Source: Stachybotrys elegans (lineage: Eukaryota > Ascomycota > Sordariomycetes > Hypocreales > Stachybotryaceae). Taken from it: DNA of 64,000 nt. Each line of letters begins with the position of its first letter. Position 1 is the stretch's first letter. The notes below the pieces were generated by a model. It was not told the DNA's origin. It saw only the letters and a program-made list of their open reading frames with translations, and did no database searches. Made by a program: the position numbers and the translations under genes. Of this stretch, positions 11,569-23,390 are shown piece after piece. Location of the stretch: the NCBI GenBank assembly GCA_020746835.1, contig JAGPNK010000013.1, forward strand, positions 930,001-994,000, written 5' to 3'.

Positions 11569-11938
11569 AATCTGTTCCAGTTTGTCAGCCGTAACCTCGG
11601 ACAAGTTCCGTGCAGGCTCGTTCTCGGCAAACCCATGCTAGGTCGAAGTGTGGGTTTCTATTCCGTACACAAAAGCTTGACCTATTAATAGATGGTCGGA
11701 GTAGTCTGCCGTGGGTTGCCGAAGTATTGTAAGTGCCAAGAAAGAAGACGGCAACAGTTTGCGTGGTTTACCACGTATGATCAAGCTATGATGTTCCCTG
11801 TAGTTAGCGAAATTTTTACTCATGGATGGTTCGATCGTGAAGCCTCTATTCGAGTTGTCGGACTGCTGTCTTGTAAAAACTATATAACTATGCGCCTGAT
11901 GCCTACCACCATTGAGCTGCTGGTACAGGCATTCCCTT

Positions 11939-11945
11939 ATATAAT
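11939..11945 (+). promoter_or_regulatory. Putative TATA box of the SGNH/FG-GAP gene
   Basis: TATATAA, 47 bp before the ATG at 11986. The spacing is short but acceptable for a fungal promoter with a brief 5' UTR. Confidence 0.4.
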
Positions 11946-11985
11946 AATCTATAGGGCTCTTTGAACCCAGCTCACCATTGCCACA

Positions 11986-14900
11986 ATGCTGTGGCGAGCG
12001 GTTCTCCCTCTTGTCGCGACCCTAGGCTTGCCTAGGTCGTGTTTCGCCAAACCAACCGGGCATTATGCAGAGCACGATATTCTTGTTCCGAGCATCTATC
12101 CATTTGCCGATTATCAGCCTGGCATATCACCTAGGGCGGATAAAGTACCGCTGAGGATCTTGCCTCTGGGTGCATCCATCATGAGCGGAGTCGGTTCAAG
12201 CACTGGAAATGGGTAGGCAGGGCTTTCAAGTCGCCGCCTTGCAACAGAAGCTAATATTGTGAAGCTTGCGCAAGCCGCTTAGAGATGCTTTGAGATTCGA
12301 CGGCTACGATGTCGACATGGTCGGTGGCCGCTATTCTGGAGATATGGTAGATAATGTAAGTGTTGATTACATGTTACTTGATGTTTCTTCAGGTTGCTAA
12401 CATTTCAAAGGATCACGAAGCAGTTCCGGGAGACGTCATTACCGAGGTCCATACCCGACTCAAGAACGCCCTCGGATACAAGGCATGTCAATACATACTC
12501 TCGCCAATCCATGCCCATACTAACTGCGAAAAAGGCGAATCTTATAATTATCAATGCAGGAACGAATGACGCGGTCCGGTCTGTTGATACAGGCAACGCA
12601 TACGGCCGCATGAAAGCAATGCTCACAGACATCTGGAACTCGGAAGACATGGGTCGCTCATGCGTTATCCTCTCAACTCTACTTGATATCGGAGACACAA
12701 ATGCAGTCCCAGGGCGCCTAGCTATCAATCGGCAATATCGCAGGCTTGTGAACGACCTATCCCTTGAAGGCAAATGCATCGTCTTGGCCGACATGGATCC
12801 GGAAGAGGGGCCACAGCATGGTTGGATCAATACCTGGGGTGATTACAACGGAGATGATCATGCACACCCCAATGTACGACCTACAAAGCCAAGAATTCTT
12901 GCACGTGACTGATCAGTGAGCAACAGGACGAAGGGCACCGCAAAATGGCCTATATATTTTACAAAGCGATCCAAAAGGCCATTGCCATCGGCCTCGTGAC
13001 GCCGCCACCGCTGGGGTTTGAAACGACAGATCCAGTATGTGACAAGCGTTCAGGATCAGGCATCAACCCTGGCGGTAAAACGCAACGAGGCAGTGGACAT
13101 GACGACGATGTTTATCGTCATAGCAGTGTCGAGATGGGCGTAAGTGTTTGACACACAGAACCTTGGTTGGTGCTGACGAAATCTAGATCGTATGGTCGGG
13201 CGACAGCGACTGGGATAGGGATCAATGGCGCTTTGCCCGGCTGTTCTCCAACAAATACGATGACTTTGTTGCCTGGATCAAGGACTCGAACTCGGCGAAT
13301 CATTTTGCTGTTTGGTAGGTCCACGTCCCGTGTAATGTCGAGGACACCTGGCTAACGACTCGAAGGGCAAACTCACAGGATGGCAAGGGAGGACTTGGCA
13401 AGATAAACGACATGCAGACCAAGATGTACTGCGATCCAGCTGGGCAGTACTTCATCGACATGAACAACGACGGCCTGGATGACTTTGTCTGCATTCAGTC
13501 GAATGGAGATGCACACCTCTCAATCAACAATGGCGATGGTAATCGTTTGGCTCAGAAGGCACCAAGCTTCACTTCGATTGGTCTTATCAAGAGCAATGAA
13601 GGAGAAGGTCGAGCCAACGTCCGCATGGGAGACATTGACGGCGATGGAAGAGGAGACTACATTGTCATGGACAAGCTTGGGACTGTCAGAGTCTGGCGTA
13701 ATGGCTGGGTCGATGACAAGCCCAAGTATTGGCAGGCCCTGGGTGTCAGATGGACGGATCGATTCACCAGGGACATCGGAGGTGTGGGCTTTCACGATAT
13801 CAACGGTGATGTAAGTAAGCCTGGCTCGAGCCCTCATACCGCAGTGCTGATTACTTGCTCCAGGGTCGCGATGACTGGCTATGGATGGACAAGACAGGCG
13901 CCACAACTACCTTTACCAACAGTCGATCCTGCCAGAAGGGAAAAGAGGGCGGTGGCCTCAACGTGGCCTGGAGACAGGGCTTCTTCAGAAACGAAGGTAC
14001 CGGACCTACGCACAAAGGCCTCGCAGGGTCAATTACATCGGATGAAAAGGATCTCCGGAAGAGGATTCATTTTGCCCGAATTTACGGCGGTTCCTCATCT
14101 TTTGGGAATTTGTCTCTCAAAGACTATGTCTTTTTAGAGCACACCAAACTTTCCAACGGCAAACACCGGTTCCAGATGCGAATTTGGAAGAACGAGGGTG
14201 TAGGAGGCTCCAAACTCAAGATAGATGGCAACAAGTACTGCAATATGGTTGGTCACCAGGATGGGCGCTCCGACTATGTATGGACTTGGTCCAATGGTAA
14301 GATGGAGCTATTCATCAACCGAGGGAAGCGATCCATCACTGACGACAACGCCGATGGCTTCTGGGACTGGACCCCGGGCGTCATCTGGGAGCCGCCCACT
14401 GCCATGAACCGATACGACTTGCACCTGGCTGACTGGGACGGCGACGGTGCTTGCGACATCATACACGTCAATCCGGATACCAACGCACTTCGCGTCTTCA
14501 TCAACAATTTCCCCAAGACCCAGCGATGGAGTTTCTCGGAGGTTTCTGCCGCAAGCCCCCCCTGTGCTCACAAAAGAGGCGTCGGTGTTCACGACCGTGA
14601 GTTGTCACCATTTGTTCCTTTTCCGTCTCGACTTGTACTGACAGAGCACGCAGTGGCCGTACGATTTGCAGATTTGACTGGTAATAAGCTGGCGGATATG
14701 CTATGCATCGCTCCCGACGGGAGTATGACTGGTTCGTTGCACTTGCCAGGCCACAGCTTTCACAACGTTGGTCAGATCAAGGTCAGTGACCAGAAGGATC
14801 GGGCCATGTTGCGATTTGCCGACGTAAATGGCGACGGCTTAGATGACCTCTTGTGGATCGAGAAGTTCTCGGGTGACACCTGGGTCTGGTATAACGGAGG

Positions 14901-16626
14901 ACCGGACGATAGCCGCCCTCTAGGTTCGTACTTCTCCTGGAGAAGGCAAGAAGCCATGGCATATGCCGGCCTGGCTGCAGGAACGTGTCTATACTACACA
15001 GACCTATCGGGCGACCACAGAGCTGATGAGCATTTCGTCTTGGAGTCGATTAACAACATTGCTGAAACGTCCTTCAGCCCGGCCTGTGGTCTTCAGAACC
15101 ATGAAGGCGACGATCCAGATGGTGTGCACGACCCTCAACTCCCAGTGAGGCCTGGTGACCCCGACAACGATAATGATGATGTTCCCGAGGGCGTCTGCGG
15201 CTACCGCTTCGGAGGAACCACGCCGTCCACGCTCGCCGCCACATGGACCAACTCAGGCGCTGATGCCTGGCTAACCAAGTTCTTCGACACTCACAGCCCC
15301 AAAGACTGGACAGATGCATTCTTCAGGTCTGTGATTGCAGGTGGTACGCAGGGCGGCTCGACCTACGACTGCAAGACCATGTTTTCAACTTCATGTTCCA
15401 CTCCGACCCTTCCGTGCACGTCTTATACGCCCAACGAGGCATTCTTTGTTCACCAGCAGATCGGTACCATGTTCAGCAGCTACAACCAGCTATGGGGCAG
15501 ACTTACCAACGACAGCATCACGGTTTTGAGCAGGGACATTAAAACCATTGTCGACACCTACGGGACGCCAGAGGAAGATGAGACTGCCAAGGTCATGAAC
15601 ATTCTCGTTGGCGTATTCACCAGCTTAGCTGGTATCGGCGGCATCTTCAACGACTTCTTCCCTGGTCTATCGTTTGCGTCTACCCTCGGCACCGGCCTCG
15701 TGAACCCTGCAACGACAATCTCTGGCCTCTCAGCCATTACCGCCATCTCACTGTCCGATCCAAACACCAGCCCCGTCGACCTGGAGCGTGGCCTGGAGAG
15801 TGCTTTTGGGGACATGTACGCAGCAGCAAGCAACTCCATCCGCAACTCTGTCGAGAGCATATTGGCAGGCAATTCCATCGGCGGCAGAAACGACCGTGAC
15901 ATGGTCGATCTCATCCTGTCCCAGTTCCGGGACGGCGCTTGGTTGAGTTCTTCCATGGCGACCGCAACCATGAACTTGATTACCACAAACACCCTGGACA
16001 GATTTGTGAGTTGTTCCCTGCGGCGCCGAGAGTCAAGTTTACTAACCTGCAGTTAAGAGAGAGGCAGCCGTCATGAAAGCCATGAAGAGTGGAAATAGAA
16101 GGTATTACGTGGTCTATGTCATGACACAGGACAAGAAGACGACTATTGACCTGGTACGAGCGCCTCAGCCACCTCCGTCGGGGGAAACATATAGCTTACT
16201 GATGTACTAGGATTCCGAGCCATGGACCAACTTGAAGACGCCACAGCTAATGACCCAGCAAGCCTGCGAGTATAACCGCGGCCTCTGGCATGATGAGGTA
16301 CGTTCCCCAGCTCGAATTTTGTGTCATTTCTGACAAAGAACCTATAGGTCTGCCTTGCATTTGGATCATCCAAAAACTCAGGTGCACTGAATTACACGCC
16401 ATTGTCCTCGGCGGAACTCGACGAGCTGAGGACGTTTGTACGAGATATCCCCGCAGCCCTCATTAATGAGTGGGAGTGTTTCGTTGCCTCCGGTATGAAG
16501 TTGCCGCTTAACGAAATCGGCGACGCTGGGAGCTTTGATCCTAATTCACCCAGAGACTATCCGACTTGCTTCTGGTCTCTGCCTGCCTTGGTAAATTATG
16601 ATTGGTATTGGAGAAGCCAAGGCTAG
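11986..16626 (+). CDS. Secreted SGNH/GDSL-type hydrolase with FG-GAP (VCBS) repeats
   Basis: Twelve exons give 1353 aa: 11986-12212, 12265-12355, 12411-12482, 12535-12873, 12927-13139, 13187-13314, 13366-13810, 13864-14596, 14654-16005, 16058-16153, 16211-16297, 16348-16626. Intron 3 uses a GC donor (AAG then GCATGT). Intron 9 seems to skip a CAG six bases after the branch site for a later AAG, the choice that keeps the frame. Residues 1-22 look like a signal peptide. The SGNH domain has the nucleophile Ser64 in LGASIMSG, the NAGTND block (137-142) and an Asp238/His241 pair in DDHAHP. Six Ca-binding-loop repeats of the FG-GAP/VCBS kind follow (DMNNDGLDD, DIDGDGRGD, DINGDGRDD, DWDGDGACD, DVNGDGLDD, DLSGDHRAD), suggesting a beta-propeller. 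The last 400 aa are helical and unassigned. Probably an extracellular esterase acting on a polymer or lipid; substrate unknown. Confidence 0.88.
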
Positions 16627-17481
16627 ATAGAGGTTATAAGGTCGCACGCGTAGTTGGTATAACGCCTTATACAAACATCATATTGTTTCTTGCAAGAGGC
16701 AAATGAAATCCACCTTTTTCCATGAGGCAGGATCAGTGAAAAGGATTGAGGTGCAGCTAGACGTTGGTTGCAATATTCATATATTGAGCCCCTACGAGGG
16801 CCATTGTAACGGAATAGAGTTCTGGTAAATATACACTGTAACAGATGCTGAGCTATCCATTTCAAGAGCTGGATGACTTGATACAACTTGCTGCTTGAGG
16901 TTGCCACCGCATCTACAGTGATTCCCAAGCCAGGACACAAGAAGTATTACGGCGCAGCTAATCACACACTTCAGAGCATAATCTCTCAAACATCAATCAG
17001 AAGACAGAACAGCACCCAGAGCGCTCTATTAGCTAATCCCATGCAATGCTGCCGGATATTCGGAGGTATCAAGTGGTGAGCGACGGAGTCAGTATGGATT
17101 TAAAGGATGGTTGCTATCCTTAAGTCCGGGACGACATTGGCTTCGCAAACATTCACGGGAATTATCAAAACCCGAGTTATATGCTTCCCTGCCAAAGATG
17201 CTGCTGCTGATGATGATAATGATATCCGTAGAAGTCCGAGTCGATGTTGAAGATGTCGCCCAGAATTTGTAATCCGGGAACATCAGCCCATCTACTCATC
17301 ACGACATGAGGTTTGCACGTAGTGTAACGTTATCGCCATTAATCCTCTTGGTATAAATGCCTCTAGAAGCCGCCGCTGAATTATTCGCGATAATGCACAT
17401 CAACAGCACCATCCATCTCCATCTTGCCACATCCCATCCCAACCATCATCACTTACACCTCAACCTTGCCTCCGATTCTCC
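16627..17481. other. Intergenic
   Basis: No supported gene. The right end is the promoter and 5' UTR of the NmrA-like gene. Short ORFs on both strands lack motifs. Confidence 0.5.
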
Positions 17482-18527
17482 ATGTCTTCTCGGTTCGCCA
17501 AAGACCAGCCCGAGGGTTTTCAGAACGCAGTGCGCAAGATAGCCATTGTTGGAGTAAGTATTACACCAATGACGCTAAACTGCAGTATGCTAAGATAGAC
17601 TAGGCCAGTGGACAGGCTGGTGAGCCCATCGCCAAGGCTTTTGTCGAGAGAGGAAAGCACCAAGTAACAGCGCTGACCCGTGCCGGAAGCGCTGGCGTAA
17701 TTCCAGAGGGCGTTAAATCTGTGCAAGTCGACTATGGCAACCACGAATCTTTGGTTGCTGCTCTTCGCGGGCAGGAAGTCCTCATCATCACCATGGCCGT
17801 TACGGCTCCCCACGACACGATTAAGAAGCTCATCTCAGCCGCGGCTGAGGCTGGCATCAAGTATGTGATGCCCAACTGGTGGGGGGAGGACATTAACAAC
17901 TCCCAAATGGGCGAATCTGAGTTTGGCCGGGTGCTTCTGGCTGGTGTAAAAGCAGTCGAGGATGCAGGGCTCTCGTGGATCACCATGGCCTCCTCCTACT
18001 GGTACGAGTACTCCCTCGCCAAGATGCCCGATGCATATGGAATCGACATTGCTCAGCGAAAGGCCACGTTGTACGACGACGGCAAGACCGCCATTACCAC
18101 CACCACATTCAAGACACATGGCTTGGCAGTGGCCAGTCTATTCAGCTTGAAGGTGCTTCCTGACGACGAGAGGGATAAGTCCCCTACGCTTTCGCAGTTT
18201 CTCAACAAGTCGCTCTACATTGCAAGCTTCACCGTCTCTCAGCGCGATATGCTTGATAGCGTTCACCGAGTCTTGGGTACGACTGACTCAGATTGGACGA
18301 TTGATTACGAGCCTGCCAAGGATCGACTGAAGAGAGGGCTGGATATGATGAAGGAGGGAAACCATGCGGGATTCCGGATAGCATTGTACGCTCGATCCTT
18401 TACCCCCGAGAGCCGTCCCGACTTTGTGGCGAAGTATGGCGTGTCTAATGACGTTCTGGGTATCCCCAAGGAGAATATAGATGATGCCACAAGAGAAGCT
18501 ATCACTCAGATCGGGATCGCCGTGTAA
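17482..18527 (+). CDS. NmrA-like / isoflavone-reductase-type NAD(P)-binding protein
   Basis: Two exons, 17482-17553 and 17604-18527, give 331 aa. The 50-bp intron (donor GTAAGT, acceptor TAG) splits the dinucleotide-binding loop: exon 1 ends in KIAIVG and exon 2 starts ASGQAGEPIAKAF, giving the G-x-S-G-x-x-G variant of the Rossmann loop. Further family features are the VQVDYGNHESLVAAL stretch (second strand and following helix) and EVLIITMAV. The Tyr/Lys pair of classical SDRs is not in the usual arrangement, which fits the atypical SDR/NmrA group. Members are reductases on phenolic substrates or redox-sensing regulators of transcription; the sequence does not decide between them. Cytosolic, no signal peptide. 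It is tail-to-tail with the GH43 gene, 153 bp away. The start was chosen because the upstream frame lacks any other ATG close to the Rossmann strand. Confidence 0.87.
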
Positions 18528-18680
18528 CGGAAGCATAATTGGATATCGGATCATTCCATAGCTGCCAACTACGTTACGATACCATTGCATGCACCATAAA
18601 ATGAGATAAGCATAGAATAACAACTCGAATCGCCTTTGCAAAATAATTCCTTGAAAACTAATTTACAAAACAAGACAAAA

Positions 18681-20969
18681 TCATCCCATCCACGGCATGG
18701 CCCTCTTCTGCTTGGCTGGCTCACATCCCGGTATCAACTGAGCGGCAACGCCATTAAGAGTCGGCACAACCTCCTGAATCAAGCCAGTCTCGGGGTCAAA
18801 GAACAGCTTGTCGATGGTAGTCTCGCGCATGGTACCGTTGCCGTTGGGAATGCCGAAGCGGTGGTAGGCAATGTACCAGTCGTCCGTGTTGGGGACGTTG
18901 ACGATGGAGCTGTGCCCAGTGCCCAGGATGCCCTGCGACACGTCCTTCTCAAGAATGAGTCCCTGGTACGTCCAGGGTCCATCGGGGCTGGGACCGGTGG
19001 CGTAACCGACGCGGTAGTTCTCGGATCGCGTGTCGTCGACCGAGTACGTCATGTGGTAGACGCCTTCACGGTAGCTCATAAAGGAAGCCTCGCGGTAGCC
19101 CTGCAGGCCTTGCTGGTGAGCGGCCGTGGACCAGTTGACCGAGACCATGTCGTCGTTGAGCTGAGCGTAGACTGGCTCTCCATTGCCCCAGTAGATGTAG
19201 TACCTGCCAGACACGGGGTCATGGAAGACGAATGGATCGATAGGCGAGCCACTAGTGCGGACAGGCTCGTTGCCGATGATCATGGGCTCGGGCAGCGCAG
19301 TGAAAGGACCCTCGGGAGAGTCGGCGGTGGCCACACCCATGTGGATGGCGTCGACAGTAGCACTCCTGCCGCTGAAGTAGAAGTAGTAGGTTCCGTCGCG
19401 CTCGACAATCGTCGGTGCCCATGCATTGCCAATCGCCCAAGGCACGTTGCCGTCGGCACCATCGAGGGTCAGGAAAGGCTGCTCGGAGCGAGTCCAGTCA
19501 ACGAGGTCGCGCGACTTCCAGGAGTAGAAGGTCTGGCCGCTCCATCCAGGAGTTCCATCCGTAGTGGCGTAGATGTAGTAGTTGCAGTCTCCCTCGAAGA
19601 CAGCAATGTTGGGGTCAGCATAGTATCCAGGGAGAACAGGTCCGGTGTATTCCTCATCCTGTCTTATCTCCACATCCCTCTTCACGGGGAGGTTGCTCCG
19701 AAGAGCAGCGAGTTCGGCTGCCGTGACGGGGATGACAGTACCGTGTCGGGGGCTGCTGGGAAGGTCGAAGGAGCTGGGAACAGTCCAATGAGGGTTGGCA
19801 ATGTCGTCAGTAACCAGGGGGATGTATCCACGGCCGGTGTACTCGTCGACAAATAGGTAGAACTTCTCGCCGTGGACGTCTCCGGGGTTGGACTTGAAGA
19901 CAGTAGGTCCCTCGACGGCTCTGGTGCCCGCGTCGCGGCCAATACAGGCTGTGATCATGGACCATGACTCGAGGGTGCTTCGGAGGCTACTAGAGCTCTC
20001 CTGGATAATGTCGCTGCACCCCGTGCCACCAGCGCCCTCATCCTTGGTAAAGCGGTAGTAGGTATCGCCCTCACGGATGACGGTCGAGTCAATGCGCGAC
20101 ATGCCGGCATCCTGCCAGATAACAGGCTCACCAAAGGTGACAAAGTCACGGGTGGTGGCGTACATCATGCGGTGGTAGCTAGAGCCCGTGTGGTTGGGGT
20201 CGTTCTCGGCATAGAGCGACGACGCCCAGAAGAGGATGTACTGGCCTAGCTCCTCATCGTAGAAGGCCTCGGGGGCCCAGGTGTTGCCTGCATTCGCAGG
20301 GGCAACACGGATGTGGCGCTGCTCGGACCAGTTGATGAGGTCGGAGGACTCCCAGACCTCGATGTAGTGACTGCCACGGCGGACGGCAGAGTCCCATGAG
20401 GTGCCGCTGCCGATAGACAGGTCCGTGGCGATGAGATAGAAGGTATCGCCCTCGGGGGATCGGATCAAGAAAGGGTCGCGGAGACCCCGAGTGCCCTGCG
20501 TAGATCTGAGGACAGGCTGGCCATTGTTAAGCTCGGTCCAGGACAGAACGTCGTTGCCGTCGCTGGCAGCGAAGAAGATATTCTCGCCCTGGAGGGAGTT
20601 GTTGATGAAGTAGGAGAAGGCATAGCCCTCAAACTCGTCGAGTTGCACGGCGGCCTTGACCTTGGCGGTGAGCAGCCGCTCGTGCGTGACGCCATCATCG
20701 TCAGTGATGGAGGCTGTGAGGTTGACGTCGGCGTTCGACTCTTGTCGCTTGACGCGGCCATCAGGGGCGACGATGGACTCGTTGGATGAGGACCAGGTAA
20801 TCTCCAGGCCATCGGTGGTGACCGAGGGTAGATGGAGGTTGCCCTTGACATTGTCGATCTTGTGGACTTGGATGGTCTCGAGAGCGGCCTGGACCTGCTC
20901 GACCGAGGCACCATAGGCAAGACCCAGCAGGGCCAGCCAGGCAGCGGCATCAATGGAAGAAGATCTCAT
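18681..20969 (-). CDS. Secreted protein with two GH43 modules and an N-terminal Ig-like domain
   Basis: A single exon of 762 aa from the ATG at 20969; upstream in-frame codons are not ATG. Signal peptide about residues 1-20 (AWLALLGLAYG). Residues 25-105 resemble an atrophied bacterial Ig-like domain (GLEITWSSSNES, VAPDGRV). Two five-bladed-propeller GH43 modules follow, each with a complete acidic triad. Module 1: Asp165 in LRDPFL, Asp294 in SRIDSTV, Glu353 in AVEGPTV. Module 2: Asp452 in YYADPNIA, Asp578 in SPIDPFVF, Glu628 in GYREASF. GH43 enzymes are inverting arabinofuranosidases, xylosidases or arabinanases, so the product probably removes side chains or cuts arabinan/arabinoxylan outside the cell. 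The two modules are only distantly alike and could have different specificities. A TATATAAA lies about 77 bp upstream. Confidence 0.92.
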   Translation of the reverse strand: MRSSSIDAAAWLALLGLAYGASVEQVQAALETIQVHKIDNVKGNLHLPSVTTDGLEITWSSSNESIVAPDGRVKRQESNADVNLTASITDDDGVTHERLLTAKVKAAVQLDEFEGYAFSYFINNSLQGENIFFAASDGNDVLSWTELNNGQPVLRSTQGTRGLRDPFLIRSPEGDTFYLIATDLSIGSGTSWDSAVRRGSHYIEVWESSDLINWSEQRHIRVAPANAGNTWAPEAFYDEELGQYILFWASSLYAENDPNHTGSSYHRMMYATTRDFVTFGEPVIWQDAGMSRIDSTVIREGDTYYRFTKDEGAGGTGCSDIIQESSSSLRSTLESWSMITACIGRDAGTRAVEGPTVFKSNPGDVHGEKFYLFVDEYTGRGYIPLVTDDIANPHWTVPSSFDLPSSPRHGTVIPVTAAELAALRSNLPVKRDVEIRQDEEYTGPVLPGYYADPNIAVFEGDCNYYIYATTDGTPGWSGQTFYSWKSRDLVDWTRSEQPFLTLDGADGNVPWAIGNAWAPTIVERDGTYYFYFSGRSATVDAIHMGVATADSPEGPFTALPEPMIIGNEPVRTSGSPIDPFVFHDPVSGRYYIYWGNGEPVYAQLNDDMVSVNWSTAAHQQGLQGYREASFMSYREGVYHMTYSVDDTRSENYRVGYATGPSPDGPWTYQGLILEKDVSQGILGTGHSSIVNVPNTDDWYIAYHRFGIPNGNGTMRETTIDKLFFDPETGLIQEVVPTLNGVAAQLIPGCEPAKQKRAMPWMG

Positions 20970-21045
20970 GTTGACTGACGAGGATGCCTTCCGATGATCA
21001 ACATACAAACCACCGCAACCATCACCACCCGGTAATAGCCATCCC

Positions 21046-21053
21046 TTTATATA
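21046..21053 (-). promoter_or_regulatory. TATA box of the GH43 gene
   Basis: TATATAAA on the minus strand, 77 bp before the ATG at 20969; spacing typical for a fungal gene. Confidence 0.6.
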
Positions 21054-22103
21054 GCAACTAGCGGCTAATGGACATCGTCATTTCTATCCCCAAGAGTCAG
21101 TCGTCGTCACGTAGAGGGTCCCTTCGGCGCAGGACAATCCGAACCGAGTCACGACGCGCAACGCCCATCACCCTCGACGGGGCCACACGGCCGACCCAGA
21201 CCAACTTTTGGCTCCATCACATGTGTAATTTTGTTCTCGGCGCAAAAGAGAAGGTGCATAATGAAAAGAGAAAAATATGTCGGTTATACAAGCCAGAATT
21301 TCCCCACAAACACGGACGGTTCCGCCAAGGTGCGGAGAAGGCTGTGGCGATCATGGGGCAGATGTAGTTGCGCTCGAATCAAAATGCCAGGACGAGGCCC
21401 CTTCACGATGCCAATGGGCCGGTGCCCTGATAGGTTTCTCCGTCTGCATTGTAATAGTGTCGTGATTATAGGGCCAAGCTAGGCGACTCATTCCACCGGC
21501 CACATCCACATCCGCGCCAAACTTGCTGCTTGCGCACATGATATCATTGGCCTCGGCAGTAAGATTGTATCGGTCCGTTGTCTGTTTCCACTGGCCCCAT
21601 CGTGGGATGGCCTCACGTGGTGCTGAAAAAGTTGGGGTAAAGCATGGTCTTGTTGGTACGGTTGCATATGCAGGAACACCCGATGACGGCAACTGCCATA
21701 TTGCGATTCAATACCGAGGTGGACTATTACGTCAAGCGAAGCCTCGGCAGTGCTTCCTCGTGTCGGTGTCGTCTTGTCGTTGATGGATGAATGCATTGAC
21801 GATTACAGGCTACATGACATATCTTGGAGATGCAGCTGCCAAAATCGGACATTAGGCGGGCCCTAATAATAAGATTCAAGACCCAGTGGGTAGGAGCTAA
21901 CCAAGGCAGAAGCTGCCAAACCGGGATACCTCGAAGTGTGAAGGCTGTGCTGGATTGGGCGTGTCTCCCTAGCCCCTTCAATTTGGGGCTTTTGTGGGAG
22001 CATCTATTTTGGGCTTAGAGTAGTTACAGCGCTGAACCACTCTACGGTTTAACAGGTCTTTTTCTCCGATACACAGGAAAGAGCAAAAGACATTAGAGGG
22101 CAC
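21054..22103. other. Intergenic, GH43 promoter and lactonase 3' side
   Basis: About 1 kb without a supported gene. The ORFs here overlap on both strands and show no conserved motif. It would hold the control region of the GH43 gene; I cannot name specific sites with confidence. Confidence 0.5.
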
Positions 22104-23390
22104 CTAATCCCATATGACCGCCATAGGTCCCTTGTCAGTAGTAAGATCAAGAGGGCCAAAGGTGAAATTTCCAACAACGCGTCCCAGGAAACCCGTATGA
22201 GCGTTCCTTTCCATGACCACGAGGTCGTTTGTTACTTGGTTCGCTACCGCAACATATCGATTTTGGTCATCCGACGATAGTGAGAAGTGGCGAGGTATTT
22301 TTCCGTGTGTGCTATTCAATCCGAGAAACTGTAGCGGCGTAGAGCTGCTCAAGTCGACCGAATAAATGGCCAAAGTGTCGAGCTGTTCCGCGGACACGGC
22401 GTTTCGGTTGGAGACGTAAAGGAACTTATGATCGGCTGAGAGCTCGAGTTCGCCCGCCAGGTCTTCGTTTATAGGCTCCGTCCGTGGTCCGTCTCTCGAG
22501 AGAGTAGAGATGGACTGCAAAAGAGCCACCTGCAAGGTTTCGTTGGCACCACCCCTTGACAACGTGTCGGGATGAGAAAAGCCAAGGGAGTACACATAGA
22601 CCGTGTTATCGAGCTCACCCAGCAGGAATAAGAGTGATTGTTCGTTGCCAAGATCTGGAATAATGAGATGGCGGGGGCCGGTTCCGGGGAGTAGAGTCAT
22701 ATTCCTCAGTAGTGTCACGTCTTGTGTGTTGCTGACGTCGTATATGTACATACGATCTGCGCCTCTATCCGGCACAAACATCAGATCTTCCGATGGATGA
22801 AACACAGCCGCATGGGGGTTGGACTGTATCTGGGAATGTCCAGTTCCAGGACCGGGCTGTGTCAGGTTGTACTGAAAGGTATAGGACGCGTTGTGGATAT
22901 CGCCGCTGCATCCAAGAGGGAAGAGAGATACGGTGGAACCATCGCTATAGTGGAAGTTAGACCTCGGGGAAATGGTAGGAATAGAAGACGTCACTCACAT
23001 GTTTGTTGAGGCGAGGGTTCTGCCATCACGGCTGGTATCAAGGTGAACTCCACCCTCGCCATGGGATGAGGTAGAATCGATGATCTCCGAAAGCCCGTTG
23101 GGCAGTTTCTCAAATTTGAAGATACCAGCATCGACAAAGGAGTCGTTTGGAAAGTGAGTTCTCGAGATGGAATAGAGGCGGTTGCCTATTGCATGAAGCC
23201 ACCCTGGCCGATAGCCGGCCTGGGTAGTGCTCAACAGCTGAAGGCTCTCACCAGGTTCATTGCTCGGATCGAAGCCAAGCGTTAAGATGCCACGTTCCTG
23301 GTGAGCGACACGTAGAATGCGAGGATTTGACTCCACCAATGTAGCGCAAGTCAGCGATAGGGTGAATAAGCGAGATATAGAGGAATGCAT
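22104..23390 (-). CDS. Secreted lactonase-family seven-bladed propeller protein
   Basis: Two exons on the minus strand, 23390-22999 and 22944-22104, give 410 aa. The 54-bp intron has donor GTGAGT, branch GTCTAACT and acceptor TAG, and joins the frame (STN then IDGSTVS). Residues 1-22 form a signal peptide. The body matches the bacterial/fungal lactonase family (6-phosphogluconolactonase-like or carboxy-cis,cis-muconate-cyclase-like propeller): QSNPHAAVFHPSEDLMFVPD, GTGPRHLIIPD, ELELSADHKFLYVSNRN and IPRHFSLSSDDQNRYVAVAN are repeated blade signatures with the GxxPRH and SxDxxxxYVAN patterns. Members hydrolyse lactones or cyclise muconates; a secreted form has no assigned substrate. The upstream gap to the GDPD gene contains dispersed-repeat copy 3. 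Confidence 0.87.

Larger units (their letters stand above)
10177..11985. other. Gene-poor interval with one repeat copy
   Basis: No gene I can support. ORFs at 10508-10939 and 11692-11964 have no motif, no splice context and atypical composition. It contains dispersed-repeat copy 2 and, at the right end, the promoter of the SGNH gene (TATATAA at 11939). Confidence 0.5.

Noticed and set aside
18636..19856. 406-codon plus-strand open frame
   Set aside because: It lies antisense to the GH43 coding region, whose motifs and catalytic residues are clear; the antisense frame is Val/Asp/Arg-rich with no domain and is a by-product of GC-rich third positions.
17482..23390. A biosynthetic gene cluster around NmrA, GH43 and lactonase genes
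   Set aside because: No synthase, cyclase, P450 or transporter is present; the genes are on different strands with separate promoters.
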